Assembly: GCF_000737335.2 (NCBI RefSeq)
Contig: NZ_JMCC02000030.1
Coordinates: 1-64,000 of the forward strand
Source of the DNA: Enhygromyxa salina
GTDB lineage: Bacteria > Myxococcota_A > Polyangia > Nannocystales > Nannocystaceae
Reading direction: 5' to 3'
DNA: 64,000 bases
Part shown: positions 1 through 8,390 of the stretch, one piece after another
Position numbering within the stretch: the first letter of the stretch is position 1
Layout of the letters: each line of letters begins with the position of its first letter
The notes under the pieces: model-generated
What the model was told of the DNA's origin: nothing
The model's database searches: none
Seen by the model: only the letters and a program-made list of their open reading frames with translations
Translations under genes and position numbers: made by a program

Positions 1-57
1 CCGGCGGCCGACGCGACCTACTCGCCTCGTCGGTCTGAGGCGCGAGCCTCGCTAAGT

Positions 58-1272
58 CTAGGGCGCGCCAAAGTAGACCGCGCCAAGCTCGACGCCGCCC
101 GCGATGAAGTCGACGACCTCACCGTCGACCGGCGTGCACGCGCCCTGTGCCGTACATAGCTGCTTGTCCCGCGTGTAGGGCGTGAACACCTCGCCCGACG
201 CGTCAAACCGCGGCGCGTGCTCTTGCGCGAGCGTGTCGAGCTGGGCCGGGAGCTCGGCCGTGGGTACCCACGCGCCGTCGTTGAGCCACTCTTCCATGCC
301 GATCCAGCGATCACCCGCGACGTCGTGGACCACGCTCATCACGTGGGTGAAGTCGCCTTGCTCGTCGCCAACGACGACCAGCTCATAGCCGCCGACCCCG
401 AGCGGCAAGCTCGCGCCGCAGTGATAGCTCGCGCAGCGATCCTCGAACGCGGGATTGAGCGCTTTGCCGTCGTCGGGCATGTAGGGGAATTCGATCGCCC
501 CCGAGCCAGGCGTGGGCGCCGGCCAGGCGTGGCGATCGACCCGGCTGCTAAACCACGCGCTGTCGAGCAGCCCAAGCGGCGCGGGTGCGGCCGCTTCGTC
601 CTCGGGCGGGTACATGGGGGACTGCAGGGCCAGCGAGGGGGTCGCGCTGAACTCCACGCGCAGGTACATCGCGCCCGGGTCAGACTGGCTGACCACCGCG
701 TGGCGATCGGGGTAGACCAGCAGCAGCTCGGCCTCGCTGGTGGCCTTGGACGACAGCATGGTGACCTTGGGCAGCTGGCCCGCTGGGACGGGCGCCGCGA
801 GGTCGATCGCGAGCAACGAGGTGTCGCGGATCATCAACACGATGCCGGAGCGCGGGTCGTACATGGCCTTGTCGACTGGGCCGGGGACCAACACTTTGTT
901 CATGCCCGCGAGCGAGACCAACTTCAGGCCAGCCTCGCTGCTGACGAGCGCGACGGGCTTGGCGTGGGCGCGGACCTCGGCGAGCACGCTGTCGGCGGGG
1001 GCCTTGCTCAGCGCGGGCGCGGGCGCGACCAAGCTTGCCCACGAGCCGGGCGCGGGCGCGGGCGCGGGGTCGGGCTCGACGACCTCGGGCTTGTCGGTTG
1101 GCTCAGGCTGCTTGGTATCTTCGGGTTTCGCCGCGACCTCGGGCTGCTCGGCGGGGGCTTGCTCCGCGGTTGGATCGGTCTTCGCGGGCTCGCCCTTGGG
1201 CGCGGAGGGACACGCCGTCAGCGTGAGCAGGGCCGTCGCGCACAACAGGGTCGCCGGGGGGTGCAGTCGCAT
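58..1272 (-). CDS. Secreted lipoprotein of unknown function
   Basis: The 404-residue product starts with a lipoprotein signal; the lipobox Cys is near residue 21 (LTLTAC). It is followed by a Pro/Glu/Lys/Ala-rich tether to about residue 75. The remainder has no catalytic motif I recognise. It is rich in short hydrophobic strand-like segments, holds a CASYHCGAS cysteine pair near residue 280 and a second Cys pair near the C-terminus, and so may be a disulfide-stabilised beta domain outside the inner membrane. The gene lies 87 bp downstream of another small lipoprotein gene on the same strand, so the two may be co-transcribed. The lipoprotein assignment is firm; the role is unknown. Confidence 0.8.
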   Translation of the reverse strand: MRLHPPATLLCATALLTLTACPSAPKGEPAKTDPTAEQAPAEQPEVAAKPEDTKQPEPTDKPEVVEPDPAPAPAPGSWASLVAPAPALSKAPADSVLAEVRAHAKPVALVSSEAGLKLVSLAGMNKVLVPGPVDKAMYDPRSGIVLMIRDTSLLAIDLAAPVPAGQLPKVTMLSSKATSEAELLLVYPDRHAVVSQSDPGAMYLRVEFSATPSLALQSPMYPPEDEAAAPAPLGLLDSAWFSSRVDRHAWPAPTPGSGAIEFPYMPDDGKALNPAFEDRCASYHCGASLPLGVGGYELVVVGDEQGDFTHVMSVVHDVAGDRWIGMEEWLNDGAWVPTAELPAQLDTLAQEHAPRFDASGEVFTPYTRDKQLCTAQGACTPVDGEVVDFIAGGVELGAVYFGAP

Positions 1273-1359
1273 CTGCGAAGGATCGCTGGCCTTTGCGCGA
1301 AGGACAAGCGGCGTTGCGGGCGGCGAGTCGCAGAACTGCGACCCCGCTCGCGTCTGGAC

Positions 1360-1806
1360 TCACTCGCTGACGTCCACGGTCACCGTCCACGGTCCTTGCT
1401 CGGCTTGTTCTCCCGGGTTGACGGCGTCGATCCGAATCGTTGCCTTGCCAGGCGCGACCGCCTCGAAGTGATAGCGGTATGCGGTTGAACCACCGTCGAT
1501 GTGTTCGGGCGGCGGCTCGACCTCACTGCGAACCAAGCGAAGCGCGGCGCCGTCGACCACGGGCTTGTCGGCCCACGACATCCCGTATTCGGGCGCGACG
1601 CCGCCGGGGCTCTCGAGCTGAACCTCGAGCTGATCGCCAACCTTGGCTGCCGTCGAGGTCCCCGTGTCTGCGCCCGTGAGCGTGACTTTGGCCGACGGCG
1701 ACGCGGGCGAGTCCGCCGCTGCCGGCTCCTCGGAGCTGAGCTTCGAGCCGCTGCACGCGGGCATGATCATGACGAGGAAGAGAAGGGAGGCGAAGACCCG
1801 GCGCAT
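1360..1806 (-). CDS. Small lipoprotein with chagasin-like (I42 inhibitor) fold signature
   Basis: The 148-residue product has a signal peptide ending in a lipobox (MIMPAC, Cys18) and a short Ser/Ala-rich tether. The mature domain follows the order of strands seen in chagasin/I42 cysteine-protease inhibitors: a 'VGDQLEVQLES' strand, a 'YGMSWA' segment with the conserved Trp, then 'YRYHFEAVAPGKATIRIDAV' and a final 'WTVTV' strand. The classical NPTTGY loop is not recognisable (GGVAPEYGMSW in its place), so inhibitory activity is uncertain. It sits immediately upstream of the lipoprotein gene ending at 58, on the same strand. The fold call is by eye. Confidence 0.75.
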   Translation of the reverse strand: MRRVFASLLFLVMIMPACSGSKLSSEEPAAADSPASPSAKVTLTGADTGTSTAAKVGDQLEVQLESPGGVAPEYGMSWADKPVVDGAALRLVRSEVEPPPEHIDGGSTAYRYHFEAVAPGKATIRIDAVNPGEQAEQGPWTVTVDVSE

Positions 1807-1905
1807 CAGTCGAGGATAGTAGCGGTCTCACAGCGCATGACCAGCTCTTCGGCGGTCAGCCTGCCGCGATCTGCGTGTACCTGCTGAGCTGGTTCGGCGC
1901 GCGGT

Positions 1906-2583
1906 CTAAAAGCTACCCCCAACATGGACACCACCAATCAATTGGTGCACCCGCGACTGCCGGAGCTCGCGCTCGATCGTACACACCCGCTCCGCCTTGG
2001 TCTTCTCGCACACCTCGCCATGAAAGTTGAACGTGAAGTCGACCTTCGCGCCCACGAACACGTGCCTGCCAAGCCAGATATCCAGCGACAACCCCGGCCG
2101 CAGCGCGAACCCTTGTGAGTAGGTTCGGCTGCCGCCGCCGGCCGCGACGAAGGCCTGACGCGACCAGCCCGGCGCCAGCTCGAAGCCAATGTCGAGCCGC
2201 CAGATCGGAATGTACGCCCTGAGGATCCCGAACACCCCCTGTTGATGCGCGCTGCGAAACTCTTGCTGACCCACGTCTTGCCAGGTCGGGTTGAACCACC
2301 CCACGCTGTAGCCCGCACCCACGAAGAAGGCCTTGTGTGCGCGCCAGCCAACGTCGAACGCCATCCCGACCGAGGGCGCCGTCTCGCCCAGGCCGTCTGC
2401 GGTGCACTCGCCCTTGCCCGGGATGCACGCCGACGCGCCGACCATGACCTCGGCCTGGCCGCCCTTGCGCACGGGCTTGTTGTTCTTGCGAGCCTGCGCG
2501 GCTTGGGGCAGCGCGAGCGCGGCGGTCAGTCCAATGACAGCTGGAAGGGCAATCGAGCTGAGACGAGTTGCGAGATCGTTCAC
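1906..2583 (-). CDS. Secreted outer-membrane beta-barrel-like protein
   Basis: I place the start at GTG 2583 because a GGAG ribosome site lies five bases upstream and the product then begins with a clean signal peptide (VNDLATRLSS to LPQAAQA). The mature part of about 195 residues alternates aromatic and glycine-rich strands (FFVGAGYSVGWF, YIPIWRLDIGFELAPGWSR, HVFVGAKVDFTFNFHGE) and ends in Phe (VHVGGSF), as many outer-membrane barrels do. It contains two Cys pairs, one before the first strands and one near the end. It follows the kinase gene on the same strand after 66 bp and may share its transcript. A longer ATG start at 2643 would place 20 unlikely residues before the signal. Confidence 0.7.
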   Translation of the reverse strand: MNDLATRLSSIALPAVIGLTAALALPQAAQARKNNKPVRKGGQAEVMVGASACIPGKGECTADGLGETAPSVGMAFDVGWRAHKAFFVGAGYSVGWFNPTWQDVGQQEFRSAHQQGVFGILRAYIPIWRLDIGFELAPGWSRQAFVAAGGGSRTYSQGFALRPGLSLDIWLGRHVFVGAKVDFTFNFHGEVCEKTKAERVCTIERELRQSRVHQLIGGVHVGGSF

Positions 2584-2649
2584 GGCGACTCCGACGAAAG
2601 AAGAGCGCGCCCACCATAGCGCATTGGCCGGCGTGGCGAGCAACCGTCG

Positions 2650-5601
2650 TCAGCCCGCGTCCTGTTCGCTCGACTGTAACCACGCGCGAACTGCCTGAGC
2701 GAGATCATCATCTCCGCCCGCTGACTCGAACCCAGCGATCGCCGCGGCCGCCCAGCGACGCCGGCTGTCAGCGTTGGCGGCGGTCTTGGCCAGGCCAAAG
2801 TCCAACTGCGCGCTGCTGCGTGGCCCATCCTCGTTGCCCGCCTCGCGATGGGCTCGCGCGCGCTCGAACGCATCCGCTGCGCCCGCCCGGTCGCCAAGCG
2901 CCAGACGACACTCGCCCTCGCCCGTCCAGATCCGCACCAGCAGCGAGTCGGACTTCTCGCTGGCCCGCAGCGCGGCGGCCCGCAGGAAGTCGCTCAGCGC
3001 TTGTTCGTGGCGGCCCAGCCCCAGCAACGCCTCGCCGTGATGCATCACGAAGCGCGCGCGCAGCCACGGCACTTTTTCGTCGGCGCCAAGCTCCTCGCGG
3101 TGCGCCGCGAGGGCCTGCTCCGCGCGCGCCAGCGCTTCCTCCGGTCGTGCGAGACGCAGCAACACCTGCGACTGCAGGCGCAGCAGCTCGCTGGTGAGGT
3201 CGCCGTTGACCCGACGCAGGCGCAGCCCCTCTTCGTACTCTGCGAGCGCGTCTTCGTAGCGCCCAAGCTGGCGCATGACCTTGGCTTTCTCGGAGTGAGG
3301 CTCGACCAGACCCAGCGCGTCGCGACCGTGCTGCCGCTCGCCCAGCGCGATCGCGCGATCGAGGTGCTCGAGCGCCTCGTCATGCTGGCCGCCGTCGAGC
3401 GCGATCCGAGCCAAGGCACGCAGCGGATACATCAAGCTGGGATGTTCGGGCCCATACACGCTGATCCGCAGATCGATCGACTCGCGGGCGTGGGCCTGCG
3501 CTGACTCGAGCTCGCCCGCGTGGGCCTCGGTGAACGCGAGACCGTGCAGCGCCTTGGCGAGGACCATCGGCGGCTGGCCACTGCGCGCGGCCTGAACCGC
3601 GAGTCGGTGCTCGGCGATCGCCTCTTCGAGCCGATCTTCTTGGTTGTGGATGCCCGCTTGCACGTAGTGCAGCCGCCACTCGCCCACGGTCCCGCCGGGC
3701 TCGCGCTGGTACTTGGCGACCGCGAAATCCAGGGTCCGCTGGGCGTCGTCCCAGCGCCCGCGCATGTCCTCGAGGGTGTGGGCCAGGCTGCTCAAGGCAT
3801 CGATCGCAACGTCGTGATCGCCGTGGCGCTCGGCGAGCATCGCCGACTCGGCGAGCAGCGCTTCGGCGCGCTCGAGGTCCCGCGCGCTGCCGTACAGCTC
3901 GCCGCCGCGAACCAAGGTCAGGGCCAGGGTGTGGGGGTCATCGAGGCTGCGGGCGCGCTCGAGCAGCGGGTCAAATCGTGCGAGCGCCTCCGCCTGCTGG
4001 CCAGCGGCGGCGATCAGCTCGACCTCGAACAGCTCGGCCTCGATCGCCCGGCGCTCTTCTGGATCGCTGTCGACCACGGGGGCGTAGCGCTCGAGCTTGG
4101 CGCATGCTTCGATCGCGGGCAGGGCCGTGAACACGTCGGCGGCGTGCTCGACCAAGGCCTCGTCAGCGTTGGCGAAGCGCGTGGCCACGGCGTTCAGCCG
4201 CGCGTGGCGATCGTCGAGACACGCGCGCCGAGCCGCGGCCACGCTTGGCTCGATCCGATCGCGGTGGGTGTCGACGCACAGCCCCGCGCGAGCCGAGCTC
4301 AGCGTCTGCGCGTAGCGATTTAACTCGCCCACGACCTGCTCGAGGGCCTTTCCAGCGTAGGGTTGATCGACGGCCGCAAACGCCTGCTCGACAGCGCCGC
4401 GCTGCGACGGGCTCCACGCGCCGTCGAGCCACGCGCGCTGATCGTTGCAGCCCGCAAGGCGCTGCTGATCCCAGAGCAGGCCACCGCCGACCACCGCCGC
4501 CACCGAGAGCGCGCCGACCCCCGCGAGCAGCCGACGCCTACGCCGCCCAGCCGGATCATCGGCGAGCGCCTGCACCAACTGCCCCATGTCGGGCCAGCGT
4601 CGATCAGGGTCCGGGTCCAGACCGCGACGCAGCGCCGCCTGGATGTGGGGTGGCACCGTGGGCGAGCTCCACTCGCGGATCCCCACGAGCTTCATGCGGG
4701 CGAGCTCCTTCTTGTCGGACTCGTCGAACGGGAGCTTGCCGTAGAGCTCGACGTACAGCGACAGACAAAAGCTGTACTGATCACTGCGCGCGTCGACGGC
4801 GTTGGTGAGGTGTTGCTCCGGCGACATGTAGCGCGGCGTCCCCATGATCGTGCCGTGGCTGGTCAGGGGAATCGTCATGCTGCTGCGCAAGCTCCCGGAG
4901 GCGCTTGGCTTGGGCTCGCGGGTGTGGGTGAGCAGGCTGTCGCTCGCGCTCGCGCTCGCGCTCGCGCTCGCGCTCGCGCTCTCAATCGCCAGGATGACCT
5001 CGGTTGGCTGGTCGTCGACCGTGACGTCCGCGGCGTCGTCAACGCTAGCGGGCTCGCGCTCAATCCCAACGCCGCGCGCAAGCCCAAAGTCCAGCACCAG
5101 CGCCTGACCGCGGCTGCTGACCAGCACGTTGGCGGGCTTGAAGTCGCGGTGGATCACGCCCATCTGGTGGGCGGCCTCCAGCGCGCGGCCGGCCTGAATG
5201 AACAGCGCGAGGACCTCTGCCAGGCCGCGATCGGTCTGGCCCAGCCACACCCGCAGGTCGACACCGTCGACCAGCTCCATGACCATGTAGACCCCAGGCG
5301 AACCCGCGAACTCGAACTCGCCCACGTCATAGACGCTGATCACGTTCGGATGTGAGACCCGCGCGATCGCTTGGGCCTCGCGACGCAGACGCTCCTGCGG
5401 CCCGGTGCCAGCATAGATCAACTTGATCGCAACGAGACGCTCGATCTCCGGATCGAACGCAGAGTGCACGCTGCCCATGCCGCCCTTGCCGATCTGCTCG
5501 AGCAAGCGATACCGACCGACCGTGCTCGGCGCGACCGCGCTCGGCTCGGCGCCCTCGAAGTAGGTACCCGCCGCGTCGTCTGGCTTGGACTCACCCAACA
5601 T
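2650..5601 (-). CDS. Transmembrane Ser/Thr protein kinase with TPR sensor domain
   Basis: The 983-residue protein is a Hanks-type kinase of the myxobacterial receptor type. Visible motifs are the glycine loop GKGGMGSV (39-46), VAIK lysine 60, HRDFKPAN (151-158), DFG (171-173) and SPE (260-262). All catalytic residues are present. The DFG-to-SPE segment is about 90 residues, far longer than usual, and holds a seven-fold Ser-Ala repeat. One membrane helix follows an Arg cluster (about 353-378), putting a C-terminal region of roughly 600 residues outside; it has an acidic Cys-containing helical part and then TPR-like repeats. The architecture suggests sensing through the extracytoplasmic TPR part and signalling by cytoplasmic phosphorylation. 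Its target cannot be told from context; the LuxR-type gene at 6220 is a neighbour on the opposite strand. Confidence 0.92.
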   Translation of the reverse strand: MLGESKPDDAAGTYFEGAEPSAVAPSTVGRYRLLEQIGKGGMGSVHSAFDPEIERLVAIKLIYAGTGPQERLRREAQAIARVSHPNVISVYDVGEFEFAGSPGVYMVMELVDGVDLRVWLGQTDRGLAEVLALFIQAGRALEAAHQMGVIHRDFKPANVLVSSRGQALVLDFGLARGVGIEREPASVDDAADVTVDDQPTEVILAIESASASASASASASDSLLTHTREPKPSASGSLRSSMTIPLTSHGTIMGTPRYMSPEQHLTNAVDARSDQYSFCLSLYVELYGKLPFDESDKKELARMKLVGIREWSSPTVPPHIQAALRRGLDPDPDRRWPDMGQLVQALADDPAGRRRRRLLAGVGALSVAAVVGGGLLWDQQRLAGCNDQRAWLDGAWSPSQRGAVEQAFAAVDQPYAGKALEQVVGELNRYAQTLSSARAGLCVDTHRDRIEPSVAAARRACLDDRHARLNAVATRFANADEALVEHAADVFTALPAIEACAKLERYAPVVDSDPEERRAIEAELFEVELIAAAGQQAEALARFDPLLERARSLDDPHTLALTLVRGGELYGSARDLERAEALLAESAMLAERHGDHDVAIDALSSLAHTLEDMRGRWDDAQRTLDFAVAKYQREPGGTVGEWRLHYVQAGIHNQEDRLEEAIAEHRLAVQAARSGQPPMVLAKALHGLAFTEAHAGELESAQAHARESIDLRISVYGPEHPSLMYPLRALARIALDGGQHDEALEHLDRAIALGERQHGRDALGLVEPHSEKAKVMRQLGRYEDALAEYEEGLRLRRVNGDLTSELLRLQSQVLLRLARPEEALARAEQALAAHREELGADEKVPWLRARFVMHHGEALLGLGRHEQALSDFLRAAALRASEKSDSLLVRIWTGEGECRLALGDRAGAADAFERARAHREAGNEDGPRSSAQLDFGLAKTAANADSRRRWAAAAIAGFESAGGDDDLAQAVRAWLQSSEQDAG
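4941..4981. repeat. Hexanucleotide repeat (cgctcg)~7 inside the kinase gene
   Basis: Nearly seven perfect copies of a 6-bp unit. On the minus strand they encode (Ser-Ala)n in the kinase activation segment, residues about 207-220. Gain or loss of a unit keeps the frame and changes the loop by two residues. Confidence 0.9.
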
Positions 5602-5719
5602 GCCCGTCGGTTCGACGGCGAAGCTAGCACGTCATCAGGGTTTTCTCAGGTATCCATCAGGCCCCAAACAGGGCGCCAGCGGCCGCTCGTGGCTACCGTG
5701 GACCCACCATGCAAAACTG

Positions 5720-5791
5720 TTTTCAGCTCGGGCGAGGGCTTCTCGCCCGCTTGCGGACACCTTCTCAGACTGGTTCACCAAGGGCAGCGAG
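5720..5791 (+). repeat. Dispersed ~72-bp hairpin repeat, copy A
   Basis: This copy matches the copies at 11681-11752 (opposite strand) and 29127-29198. The core is a perfect 7-bp stem, GGGCGAG-GGCTT-CTCGCCC (5730-5748), preceded by TTTTCAGCTC and followed by a conserved GCGGnC...CAGACTGGTTCACC...GGGCA tail. It lies between the kinase and a possible short lipoprotein ORF. Confidence 0.85.
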
Positions 5792-5794
5792 CTG

Positions 5795-5813
5795 TTTTCA
5801 GCTCGGGCGAGCG
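5795..5813 (+). repeat. Fragment of the dispersed hairpin repeat
   Basis: The first 19 bases of the repeat (TTTTCAGCTCGGGCGAGCG) recur directly after copy A. The loop and second stem arm are missing. The putative TTG start of the next short ORF follows immediately. Confidence 0.75.
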
Positions 5814-6017
5814 TTGGACGTCACCCGTCGAGATCTCCTGCTCGGCTGCCTTGCGGCAATTTCGCTGGCCGGCTGTGCGCGTTCGCAGCTCCAGCCAACC
5901 GCCAAGCGCCCGATCCCCCCACCCCGGACGACCCGGTCGACCGCTTCTTTGCCGCCGTCGCCCGGCGGCGCGGCCAACCTGAGCGTCGGATCGGGTGGGA
6001 CGTTGGGCTCCGGGTGA
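5814..6017 (+). pseudogene. Short lipoprotein-like ORF, possibly a gene remnant
   Basis: From a TTG the ORF encodes about 67 residues. It begins LDVTRRDLLLGCLAAISLAGC, which looks like a real signal with a Tat-like TRRDLL start and a lipobox (SLAGC), then a Pro/Thr/Ser-rich tail and a stop. No folded domain follows. Another frame stays open after the stop (to 6058), so a frameshifted longer gene is possible. The start abuts the repeat fragment. I annotate it as a probable remnant, with a genuine very small lipoprotein as the alternative. The 200 bp after it, up to 6219, show nothing I can name. Confidence 0.35.
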
Positions 6018-6219
6018 CGGCCCCCCCGTCGCGGCCGGGTTCCGGTGACGGGCGGTGACGCCCGGTTCGCAGATCGGGCAATTCGCGCGCCTCGCTGGAA
6101 ACATCCCGAATTCGAGGGTTTGGGGCCCATCCCAGCGGCCGGCCGTCACCGACTCGCGGTTCGTGTCGGAGACCCGCCGGTGGCACTGGCGTCCCTGACG
6201 GTCAGCCCCCTCCGGCCGC

Positions 6220-6849
6220 ATGGTGAACCCACCAAACGACGGGCCGCCGCAGCTCGCACCCCCGGAGACCAATATCGTGATCAACACCGACATTTCCACA
6301 ACCACTGAAGTCCACATTCGCGTCACCCGTGACGACGACGCCAGCCGCATCGCCGCCGTGCTCGAGGCCCTTGGTTACAGCGTCCTGCGTCAGCTCGACG
6401 AGGGCGACGGTCCGCAGCGCCTGCGGTGGGCGGTCAACCGGCTCGCGCGTCGCCACAAGCTGACCAACCGCGAGCAAGACATCCTCGAGCTCGTGCTCGA
6501 GGGCCGCTCGAACGAGCAGATCGGACGCGCGCTCGAGATCAGCCGCGCGACCGTGAAGTGGCACATGCACAACGTGTTCGCCAAGACCAACAGCGGCAAT
6601 CGTGAGAGCTTGCTGCGCCTGGCCCTGCAGCTTGGTGGCAACGGCGATCCGATCGTCGAGCCGGCGACCGAGACCAAGCCCGCGCCACGGCCCAGCGCGC
6701 CCGTTGTCAGCGCAGCCGCGCGCACCCAGACCCTGGCCAAGCGCAGCGACAGCAGCTGGCCCGGAGCCGACGACGTCACCGCTCGGATCGAGTTTGATCA
6801 ACCCCGCGTGCCCGCGGCCGACTCGATCCCTTCGAAGAGCTGGTACTGA
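6220..6849 (+). CDS. LuxR-type helix-turn-helix transcriptional regulator
   Basis: The 209-residue protein carries a C-terminal-type LuxR DNA-binding domain at about 81-137: LTNREQDILELVLEGRSNEQIGRALEIS, then RATVKWHMHNVFAKT. This matches the GerE/LuxR pattern of NReQdIL, S..EIG..L.IS..TVK.H. A short domain of about 50 residues (VHIRVTRDDDASRIAAVLEALGYSVLRQL) precedes it in place of a classical receiver or autoinducer domain; no phosphoacceptor Asp set is recognisable. The tail after 140 is Pro/Ala-rich and probably disordered. No convincing ribosome site precedes the ATG, so the start is tentative. It is likely a transcription factor of unknown input. Confidence 0.85.
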   Translation: MVNPPNDGPPQLAPPETNIVINTDISTTTEVHIRVTRDDDASRIAAVLEALGYSVLRQLDEGDGPQRLRWAVNRLARRHKLTNREQDILELVLEGRSNEQIGRALEISRATVKWHMHNVFAKTNSGNRESLLRLALQLGGNGDPIVEPATETKPAPRPSAPVVSAAARTQTLAKRSDSSWPGADDVTARIEFDQPRVPAADSIPSKSWY

Positions 6850-6867
6850 GGCGGGCGGGCGTGGCGG

Positions 6868-8340
6868 TCAGGGGTCGCGCTCGCGCAAGTCGAGCACGTG
6901 CGCGACCCCAGGCACCCCACCCGCGACGGCCTGGGTCACGCGCGCGTCGTCGTTGGCGCGAGCGCGGGCGGGACCGCGACAGACCACCGTGCCGTCGAGC
7001 CGAGCCACGCACGCGCCAGCAGCCGCGACGACGTCACTGATCCGCCCAAACACGCGCGAGTCGATGCGATCGTGAGGCTCGGTGTCGCAGGACATTCGGG
7101 TCGCGCCGACCAGCGAGCAGCCGCAGGCCCGCCGCTCGCAGCCATCGAACGCCAAGTGCTCGTCGCCGTCGAGGCAGGTCCACTCACCGCTGGTACCCAC
7201 GCACACGCGACCGCCGATGACCGCGAGCGCGCTCGCGGTGGTGGGCGCCTGAACGCGCTGCGGGTGACCCGGCTCGTCAAGCCCAAGCCCGAGCGTCTGT
7301 GCGTGATCCCAGCACCACAGCTGCGATTGATCCTCGACCCGTCGCAGCACGCAGCCATGATCCTCATCGCTGTCCGCGAGCACCCGCTCGACGTCGGTCA
7401 GCGCGTAGCCAGCCTCACCCAAGGGCAGCAGCTCGACCAGCGCGTCGGTCGTCGAGCCGTCGACCTTCTGTCGCCGCACCAGCAGGCGTCCGCGGGCATC
7501 GACGATCGAGCCCGCCGCGATGTCCCGCGCGGGCGCACCCATGCTCAACACCGACGGCGCCTGACCGGCATCGCTCGCGCTGAACCCCGGCCGCCAACAG
7601 CTGACCTGCCCCTCGGCGTCGCGGCTGCAGCTACGCATGCGTTCGCAGCTCAGCTGCACGGCCGGCGGAAGCCCCTCGACGCGGGTCAGGACCTCGCCCG
7701 TGCTGGGACCGCAGTACACCGCGCCGTTGGCCCGGCGCGCGCACACGATGGTCTGGCGCGCAGGCGTGGCAACACACAGCTCGGCGATCCCCTGATCTGA
7801 CGGGTCCGACTGGCTCACCAAGTCCGGCAGGGCGGCCGGAGTCTGGGGGATCTTCAGCGAGCCAAACGCCGCCTCGATCGCCCCCCACTGGCCCGTCTGG
7901 CGATGCGCCCGGCAGTGGACCAACACGACCGCGCTGGGGGTCGGTCCAGGCAGCTCGCGCAGGCGCCCGCGCACGGGCCCGTGCGAGTAATCCGTGGCGC
8001 CAGCCGCCGCGCTTGGGCTGGGCTCGACCCCGGGCGGCAACGGACCCGCGCCCTGACGACGCTGCTCGATCGTGCACAGCGACACATGCGAGGGATCCTT
8101 GGTCGGCCCCCACGCCAGCGCGAAGTTGGGATCGCCCGCGTCAACGACGTTCCAGCTCAGCGGCACCGTGAGCTCGACCCCGGCGGCGCGCAGCGTGTGG
8201 CCGGGCGTGGGCGCGGCCACGGTGTCCTGGGCTTCGGCCGCGCCGCGATCAGCGACCTGCCGCGTCGGCGCGTCATCGCTGCGACAGCCGGGCACGAGTC
8301 CGAGACCAAGGGCGAGCAGGGCTGCGCTGACGTTTCGCAT
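6868..8340 (-). CDS. Lipoprotein with degenerate RCC1-like repeats
   Basis: I start at ATG 8340, where the product begins MRNVSAALLALGLGLVPGC, a textbook lipoprotein signal (Cys19); the open frame continues upstream but without coding character. The mature protein (about 470 residues) has an N-terminal domain with the pattern VELTVPLSWNVVDAGDPNFALAWG, then segments such as VEDQSQLWCWDHAQTLGLG and GRVCVGTSGEWTCLDG. These resemble the CxxLxDGxVxCWG unit of bacterial RCC1/BLIP-II propellers in worn form. Several Cys pairs suggest disulfides. Clear RCC1 repeats occur in the lipoprotein at 20731-22353. A surface recognition role is inference only. Confidence 0.8.
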   Translation of the reverse strand: MRNVSAALLALGLGLVPGCRSDDAPTRQVADRGAAEAQDTVAAPTPGHTLRAAGVELTVPLSWNVVDAGDPNFALAWGPTKDPSHVSLCTIEQRRQGAGPLPPGVEPSPSAAAGATDYSHGPVRGRLRELPGPTPSAVVLVHCRAHRQTGQWGAIEAAFGSLKIPQTPAALPDLVSQSDPSDQGIAELCVATPARQTIVCARRANGAVYCGPSTGEVLTRVEGLPPAVQLSCERMRSCSRDAEGQVSCWRPGFSASDAGQAPSVLSMGAPARDIAAGSIVDARGRLLVRRQKVDGSTTDALVELLPLGEAGYALTDVERVLADSDEDHGCVLRRVEDQSQLWCWDHAQTLGLGLDEPGHPQRVQAPTTASALAVIGGRVCVGTSGEWTCLDGDEHLAFDGCERRACGCSLVGATRMSCDTEPHDRIDSRVFGRISDVVAAAGACVARLDGTVVCRGPARARANDDARVTQAVAGGVPGVAHVLDLRERDP

Positions 8341-8390
8341 CCGCGCTTGCGTGACTATCAGGATCGGTCGCTGTCCGCCAGCACGCCGTG

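Noticed and set aside
1..57. Sequence left of the first gene
   Set aside because: It is too short to assign and lies beyond the stop of the first lipoprotein gene; no terminator hairpin was evident.
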